Shown here piece by piece: positions 57,449 through 64,000 of a stretch of 64,000 nt of DNA; position 1 is the first letter of the stretch; each line of letters starts with the position of its first letter. Position numbers and translations under genes: made by a program. The DNA is taken from the NCBI GenBank assembly GCA_963422465.1, contig OY730171.1, forward strand, positions 372,001-436,000. Direction: 5' to 3'. Below the pieces are notes generated by a model. It did no database searches. It saw only the letters and a list, made by a program, of their open reading frames with translations, and was not told the origin of the DNA. Source of the stretch: Lichina pygmaea (Eukaryota; Ascomycota; Lichinomycetes; Lichinales; Lichinaceae).

Positions 57449-59377
57449 ATGTGTGGCATCTTGGGCCTGATCCAGGCCGATCCAACGTCAACCTCTGCCG
57501 CTTCGGAGCTTCACGAAGCGCTCTATCTGCTTCAGCATCGAGGCCAGGATGCGGCGGGCATTGCCGTGTCGTCCTCAAGAGGACGGATATATCAATGCAA
57601 GGGCAACGGCATGGCGTCCGGGGTCTTTCAAGACGGGGCACGTCTGGGGGACCTGCCGGGGTTCATGGGACTAGGCCATCTTCGATACCCAACAGCTGGG
57701 ACCAGTGCCAATGCTGAGGCGCAGCCTTTCTACGTCAACAGCCCATACGGCATCTGTTTCGCCCACAACGGCAACCTCATCAACGCCCAGAGACTCAAGC
57801 GCTTTCTCGACCAAGAAGCTCACCGGCACATCAACACCGACAGCGACAGCGAGCTGATGCTCAACATCTTTGCGCATGAGCTCAACGTCATGCAGAAACC
57901 CCGTGTCGAGGAGAAGGATCTCTTTGAGGCGTTGAGCCGCATGTACCAGCAGTGCGAAGGGGCTTGGGCCTGCGTGGCGATGCTAGCAGGCAAGTCCGCC
58001 GTTGCAGCCTCCGATTCAAGGCCTCTCCGCCGGAACCGGTGTCGCATATTGGGCATCCGGAACGACGGCTGTGGTTTGGAAGCTGACCCTCGCACACAGG
58101 TTACGGTATCATGGCCTTCCGGGACCCGTACGGCATCCGGCCGCTAGTGCTTGGCTCTCGCCCGAGCGCCAACGGCAAGGGGACCGACTACATGCTGGCG
58201 TCAGAGTCCGTGGCGCTCGACCAGCTGCGATATAGAGATATAACGGACATCCAGCCCGGCCAGGCCGTCATCGTCACCAAAGGGTCCAAGCCGAGGTTCT
58301 GGCAGGTCCATCCCCAGCTGGCCTATGCGCCCGACATCTTTGAATACGTCTACTTTGCTCGGCCGGACTCGGTCGTCGACGGCATCAGCGTACACCGGAG
58401 TCGGCAGAACATGGGATCGAAGCTGGGCGACCGGATCCGGAAGGTGCTCGGAGCGCAGGCGGTGCAGGACATCGACGTCGTCATCCCCATCCCGGAGACA
58501 TCCAAGACGGCGGCGTCGATAGTCGCGCTGACGCTCGGACGACCGTACTCGGAAGCCTTTGTCAAAAACCGCTACATCTTCCGGACGTTCATCATGCCGG
58601 AGCAAACGACACGCGAGAGCAGCGTCCGGCGGAAGCTCAACCCGATGCGAGACCAATTCGAAGGTCGGACGGTGCTGCTCATCGACGACAGCATCGTCCG
58701 CGGCACGACCAGCCGCGAGATTGTCAGCATGGCGCGTGAGGCGGGAGCGCGAAAGGTCATCTTTGCCGTCTGCGCCCCACCCATCACGTGAGTGACGGTT
58801 GCCGCCCGTCTGCGTTCCACGTGGAGTTCGGAGCTGACGAGCATGGACATGCAGGCACGCACACATCTACGGCATCGACCTTGCATCGCCACATGAGCTT
58901 GTCGCGCACAACAGGGCCGAGGAGGTGGTCGCGGCGCACATTGGCGCCGACACCGTCATATATCAGGGCATTGAAGATCTGCAGGCTGCCTGCGCCGAGC
59001 TGTCGCCGCGGGGCGCGGCCAAGCAGGTGTTCGAGGTCGGGCTCTTCTGCGGCCGCTACGTCACGCCGGTGGACGAAGGCTACTTTGCTCACCTCGAGCA
59101 AGTGCGCGGCGAGGCCCAGAGGTTCAAGGTCCGCGACCGCGCACGCCAGGCAGCCGCCGTCAAGGGGTCGATCGGGCCAGAGCAGGCGCGTGTGAACGGG
59201 GTCGCGTCCAGCGATCCGTCCAGGTCGGGCCGGTCCGCTCTGCCCGGAAGCGTAGATGCCAACGGCTACAGTGGGAGCTCGGCCGGCCGACGGGACACCT
59301 CTCCCGACGTTCGAGATCGCATGGACATTAGCCTGCACAACTTTGGGGACTACAACCATGCCGAGGTGGATTCATGA
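57449..59377 (+). CDS. ade4: Amidophosphoribosyltransferase (glutamine PRPP amidotransferase)
   Basis: First committed step of purine synthesis: PRPP plus glutamine gives 5-phosphoribosylamine. Exons 57449-57989, 58100-58787, 58855-59377 give 583 residues. Met is followed by the Ntn nucleophile Cys2 (MCGILGL). Glutaminase signatures: [50 protein letters not shown]. PRTase signatures: [24 protein letters not shown] and the PRPP loop [17 protein letters not shown]. Like yeast Ade4, it has no propeptide or iron-sulfur cysteines of the bacterial type. The C-terminal tail beyond ~500 is Ser/Gly/Arg-rich and longer than yeast's. Intron 1 (57990-58099) has a GC donor matching the GC consensus (GCAG|GCAAGT) and a CTGAC branch; intron 2 is GTGAGT...TGCAG. 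Confidence 0.96.
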
Positions 59378-60280
59378 GGTTCTAGGCTGGAAAGTATTAC
59401 ATGGAGATTGGGTAGATGGATGCCATCTCTTCTCGAAACGATACGCTGCTCACGGGGCGTGACCTGTCAACAATGAGTCGAAACCATCCATGCCAGTTCT
59501 CTCCACGTGGCTATCGACACATGTTGGCGGCGCACCCTCGTCGAGCGATCCGCATGGCTTGCCACACCTCGACGTCTACGTATGGGGCGCTATCCGTCGG
59601 CCCATCGGTCGGCCCAAGAACATGGCCAGGGGGGGGAAGGGGGGGTATGTTGCCACGCTCTAGTCCACGGTCCAGTTCAGGTCAGTCCAGTCCAGTCCAG
59701 TCCAGTCCAGTCTTGAGTGGGCGCGGCAGGGGTGTCCTGAACGAGAAGCAGCAGTAGCAGTAGCAGGAGCAGTATCATTAACAGCCTTCAGCCTAGCAAC
59801 CACCTTTGTTTCCCACCCTATGCCCCCAACCAATTAGTCCGTTACAGTACGTATGTGCTTTCGGTAGCGCAGTTCATGCCACGAGGCATGCTACCGCAAC
59901 TACGGTAGCTACTCTGGATTGGTCAGTCAGACGCTGTAGTATCCAGCTCTTTGGAATCTCCGCAGGTGTCCCGGGAGGGGTATGGGATATACCAGTGCGT
60001 ACGCACGATGCGCGGGCGTGTGGGTGATATGATATGGTATGATACGGGATGGTGTGGTGTGGCATCGTACCGTATGGTGTTCTCGTGTCTGTTCATCCTT
60101 CGATCCATTCATCCACCTATCGATCCATCTTGTCATCCATTCGTCTACGGAGTATCCGTCTAAGAGGTCTACGCATGCATCTATCCAGGTAAGAAGGATC
60201 GTGGGATTCACCACATCCGCCCGCGAAGCCCGTTCCCCTTCTTTCGGCATGTTCGTTCTGGCTTCGACCCATCAACAACA

Positions 60281-60308
60281 ACAGACAGACAGACAGACAG
60301 ACAGACAG
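60281..60308 (+). repeat. (GACA)n tetranucleotide repeat
   Basis: About six to seven GACA units. Confidence 0.9.
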
Positions 60309-63300
60309 ATGTATGGACTATGGTACTTGGTGCAAAGCAAGCACCAAGCCAACACGACCCAATCACAAAGCAAGCTAGGCCCAAAAGAGGCCAGTGATGG
60401 CTCAATCCAATCCAGTCCAACATAATTCCGAGTCCAGTCTAATCCGGTCAAGTCCAACCTGAGCACGATCCAGCCTAGTTCAGTCCACTCCGAATCCAGC
60501 GCGAGTCCGATCCGACCGATGCGAGTCCAACGCCTTGGAGCCTAGATCCAACTCCCATACCATACCATACCGGTACGGTACCCTACCGTACGGTACAGAG
60601 CAAGCCACTGTCGTACAGGAGCATAATAGAAACTGCCCCATCTTGTTTTGCCTGTTGTTTGGGGAGGCGGAGGGTGGGGGTAGGGAGGCTTTCTTTTGGA
60701 GCACGGTCTCATCCCACGTTCTTTCTCGGCTGTTCTTTCTGGGGGATCCACCTGCAGCGCAAAGATCACAGATGGTGGATGGCGGATGGCAGATGGCGGA
60801 ACACGGAAGGCGGAAGGCCGAACGTGGATTCCGCGCGTGGTCACGGGTCGGTTGTGCTATGGTACAGTAGGGTCGCACGGTAAGGTACGATGCAGTTAGC
60901 GTATTGGCGTATGTAGGTACTGCCGTAGAAAGAACTGCGTGGGGTCGTCGAGGTTGTCTTTGTCGCGGTCAATGACAGATGACTGGTTGACATCTGCACG
61001 GACAGGTGGCGCTGTGTCACACATGGCCCAGTGTCGTACAGTGGTAACTTACGGTCCGTACGGTAGTCAACTTCCGGCTTCGGCTTCAGCTTCAAAGATG
61101 GAGGAAAAGAAGAAAAGAAGGACAGAAGAACAGAAGAAAAGAAGAGAGGAAAAAAAACTGGGACTGGCACCGTGGAAGAAAAGAGGTTGCTCCCCCACGC
61201 GACGAGACCGACACCCACACCGACACCTACACCTACACACCCACACCCCCACCCCCACACACGCACACCTCTGACCACCACGCCCTGTGGCTTCACCGTC
61301 ATTCTCCTTTTCCGGAGCCTCCATTTCTCTCACCAACTTCTCTCGCCAACCCTTCCCACCCTCATTGTGAGACGGAGTGCGATGAGAGTGTATTGTGGAG
61401 AGGGGAAGATCCAGACCAGGCCCAGAGCTGGGGTTGGGGTGGCCTGACAGGGGAAAGGGGAAGCCGCCCATTTCCCGGCGGCTAGACCTGCTCAGGGCAG
61501 TAATTAGTAAAATTAGAAATGGAGTGTTCAAGGAACTTGATTGTAGACTTTGTGGGAGTAGCGGTGGGCTGACCTGGTCAAGGTCAGATGTGTCCACAAT
61601 GTCTACCGTGCCATAATCCACAGTGGCCCAGACTCAGACTCGGATTCAGACGTGTACATAGACATAGACCTACTGCCTGTAACCCGACGTACTTCATTTG
61701 TATAGCCAAGCTACACACCGTGCAGACGCACGGTCTGGCAAGGCCAACAAGGTGATCATTGTTCTCTGCCACAGCATCGTCACCCAAGGCAACTAGCTAC
61801 GATGACAGTGCCATCGTGACCCGGCACAGCTAGCTACGATGACAGCATCAGGACACTGTAGCAACATCTGCTGTTCACTGCATGTCTTCCAGTGATGGTA
61901 TGTACGTACTTGTACGTGTAGCACCCAGTAATTATGAGAACTGCATCTCTGCACGCAACTGACGGTGTGTGAGACAAGTCTACTACTCACCGTTTGTCCA
62001 CTTGTACGCTAATCCACTCTACTCCCTGCTATTCAAGCATTGCAGTCCAGTGGAGTAGTAATTATTTGGATCAAGATAGAGAAAACCCTCCCAGGCCAGA
62101 CGGATGGACACAAGACCCGGGACATCACCGACGAAAGACACCTTGCCGTACTTTCGTACGTATGTAATGTAGCTACTAACGCATGCGGTACGGTCCTTCC
62201 GTCAACCCCCACGGCCTCGACGACAGCCGCGCCACGACCACAAGTTTCCTCCCTTCCTTTTCCCTTTCCCCCTCTCCTCTCTTCTCTTTTGGTTGCTCCT
62301 CGGTTGGTCCTCCTCCGTCGTTCCTCGGTTGTTCCTTACCGTTCTTTTTGTAGCTCGGCCGGCTCCACCTGGCAGTGCCACCCCAAAGCCAGGTTCTGTC
62401 TTCTTTCGGAAGGACAAGCTGTTGTTGGGAGGCACAAGTCTGTTCTCGGGAGAGCAGGGGCTGTCTTGGGTGGCGTGAGTGGCACTTGGAGGAGAAAACA
62501 TAGACAAGGTCTGTTTCGAGAGCGAGCGAAGCCTTATAATCGGTCGATCTATTTGTTGGTTGCTTTTCTTTCAAGTGCCCCTTCACAGCAGTGCATTTCA
62601 TGCCTCTCAAAGTCTTTGTCTGTGACAGGATGATTAGCTGTCGGCTGCGTAGGGCGAAAGAAATCAAAGACGGAGCTGGCGCTAAGCTGCATCTTCAGTC
62701 TGTTGTAAGTAAGAAGTATAGTCTCTGTGTGTGGAGTCTGTGAGTGAGCCTAAGTGTGAGGCCATGGAACTGTCTCTGAGGCTGTGGGCTTGTCTGTGAG
62801 AATGTACCTTAGTAGGCCTTTGATGTCACAAGCCTATCTCCAAGACCACAGGCCTGTCTGTCTATAAGGTTATACAGGTGGTGTGGGACAGATGGCGAAA
62901 GAGTGAGTGAAGCATACTGTACAGTGTAGAGGTAGACAAGCACCTAGCCTCCAAAGAAACTGTGGATTATCATCCACCTCAAGAACATCAAAAGACACAA
63001 ACAGAAGCCAAGACAGAATTGGACAAGAACATTTATCCTTCTCAACTACTGTAAGCAGCACCCAACTAGCTTTTCCCCTGGTATGTTGTGTGGAACCGAT
63101 GTCACTCAAGTCAACAGACAAGGATTTGTGAACAAAGCAGGACTATGACTACTTCCCTCTTGTTGATTGCCCTTCCTCCAAACCCATCAGCTCTCTACCA
63201 GCTCCCTACCAGCTCCCCAGCTCCGCAACTGTTCATTCTCACGGGTCTGATCACAGCCATGATCAATCCAACACAAGATATAAGACTAGAATACACACAA

Positions 63301-63480
63301 ACACTCAAAGAATACAGAAACCTCCCTCAAAAAATTCAACAATGGACAAGACATACTTATGTGCTGTCCACAAGAGACAGACACACGACCACAGATGGAT
63401 GATGACAAGAGAGATTGACAATTCCTTGTTGTTTGGTTTGAGAGGGAAAGAAGACAGATCTTAATTGAATGTTAAGACAA

Positions 63481-63575
63481 GATGATATATACCAAAAACA
63501 AGAATGATATATACCAAAAACAAGAATGACATATATCAAAAACAAGAATGATATATACCAAAAACAAGAATGATA
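63481..63575 (+). repeat. 22-bp tandem repeat, four copies
   Basis: Four copies of ATGATATATACCAAAAACAA plus GA. Copy 3 differs by two bases. The array is AT-rich. Confidence 0.92.
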
Positions 63576-63676
63576 GATGATAAAAGAATTTCGCTGAGAG
63601 AACTCCAAGCGCGAGATGTACATGGTGACAGCAAAATCAGGGAAAACCCGTATATGGTACAGATCATACAGCTTTT

Positions 63677-63679
<3 letters not shown>

Positions 63680-63712
<33 letters not shown>
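63680..63712 (+). repeat. (GA)n dinucleotide repeat
   Basis: About 16 GA units, just downstream of the stop of the partial gene at the window end. Confidence 0.95.
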
Positions 63713-63717
<5 letters not shown>

Positions 63718-63758
63718 CTGGAGTTGCGACATGTACACGTCATGTACACATGGGCCCC

Positions 63759-64000
63759 TTACACATCACTCTCTCGCCGCTGGTCATGCTGCATGGCCGA
63801 CATCCTCCAATGGCCGTCCCCCGGCCACGCCGCCGTCGCTGCCGCCGCCATGTCGCCCCCGCTGGTCGCGGCGTGCGCGTCCCAGACGAGACTGCCCATG
63901 TCCGACGGCGCGGCCGAGGTGAAGCCGTCCATGCCGGCGTACGACGACCCGTAGTAGACGCCGCCGGCGGCGGCGGCAGCAGCGGTCGACTGCAGCGGGA
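63759..64000 (-). CDS. C-terminal end of an unidentified protein (runs out of the window)
   Basis: The minus strand is open from the window edge to a TAA at 63761-63759: 79 residues of coding character, with codons strongly GC-biased at third positions. Sequence is Ala/Gly/Ser-rich: an Ala run, GGVYYGSSYAGMDGFTSA, then APSDMGSLVWDAHAATSGGD and a basic/acidic end DQRRESDV. This resembles the low-complexity tail of a regulatory protein, such as a transcription factor, but no domain is in view. The 5' part lies beyond base 64000. Confidence 0.6.
   Translation of the reverse strand, partial: PLQSTAAAAAAGGVYYGSSYAGMDGFTSAAPSDMGSLVWDAHAATSGGDMAAAATAAWPGDGHWRMSAMQHDQRRESDV

Larger units (their letters stand above)
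59378..63758. other. 4.4-kb gene-poor region with simple repeats
   Basis: No gene supported. It holds a (TCCAG)n tract (59681-59711), a (GACA)n tract (60281-60308), GTAC palindromes (60553-60600), a (GGAT/GGCGGATGGCAGATGGC) stretch (60770-60800), (CACACC)-like DNA (61205-61268), a 22-bp tandem repeat (63481-63575) and (GA)n (63680-63712). A protein-like frame near 63150-63400 is too weak to call. Confidence 0.55.

Noticed and set aside
58201-58866. 221-codon minus-strand frame across ADE4 exon 2
   Set aside because: Antisense shadow of a coding exon.
63150-63400. Protein-like frame containing INPTQDIRLEYTQTLKEY
   Set aside because: Some mobile-element-like flavour, but too short and without any diagnostic motif; could be chance in AT-rich DNA.

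Overview
This window looks like nuclear DNA of a filamentous ascomycete (Pezizomycotina, most likely a Sordariomycete). Protein-coding exons are GC-rich. The 37 introns I could place are mostly short (48-167 nt, one of 309 nt), with GTRNGT-like donors, CTGAC/CTAAC-like branch sites and YAG acceptors. The proteins (glycogen synthase, FPP synthase, APC8, Rab5/Ypt5, eS7, EB1, ADE4 and others) match fungal family consensus as I know it from memory; no database was searched. The strand is fixed by splice sites and reading frame.

Layout, left to right: glycogen synthase (+, 1939-4531); a repeat-rich spacer; farnesyl diphosphate synthase (-, 6930-8093) divergent from APC8/Cdc23 (+, 8529-10780); an AT-richer, gene-poor stretch with possible DNA-transposon debris (10.8-14.2 kb); a FIT/Scs3 lipid protein (+, 14246-15221); Rab5/Ypt5 (-, 16003-16950); a 10-kb gene desert (16.95-26.95 kb); ARPC5 (+, 26955-28098) convergent with NDUFAF5 (-, 28384-29612), which is divergent from dynactin p62 (+, 29924-32549); a LINE scrap and a 200-bp assembly gap (33180-33379); ribosomal protein eS7 (-, 35092-35913); a Vam7-like PX-SNARE (-, 37193-38607); a GT34 glycosyltransferase (-, 39321-40302); a large GPI-type wall protein with a Gly-Gln-Ala-Pro repeat (-, 41431-44774); a catalytically dead pepsin-like membrane protein (+, 47471-49281); microsatellite-rich spacer; a 5'-truncated LINE with a perfect 14-bp target-site duplication (-, 50812-52212); EB1/Bim1 (-, 52410-53767); an F-box/WD40 protein (-, 54453-56047); ADE4 (+, 57449-59377); a 4.4-kb gene-poor stretch; and the 3' end of an unidentified gene leaving the window (-, 63759-64000).

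The genes do not form one pathway. They are housekeeping neighbours of the kind scattered along fungal chromosomes: storage carbon and purine and isoprenoid synthesis, the cytoskeleton (Arp2/3, dynactin, EB1), membrane traffic (Rab5, Vam7), complex I assembly, ribosome, cell cycle, and wall glycoproteins. I see no secondary-metabolite cluster, no tRNA or rRNA gene, no CRISPR array and no intact mobile element. The most useful oddities are three GC-AG introns among 37, three stop-free introns whose lengths are multiples of three, the loss of both catalytic aspartates in the pepsin-like protein, the low-complexity Asp-rich loop in Rab5, the LINE with its exact target duplication, and palindromic GTAC-rich motifs recurring in the spacers.
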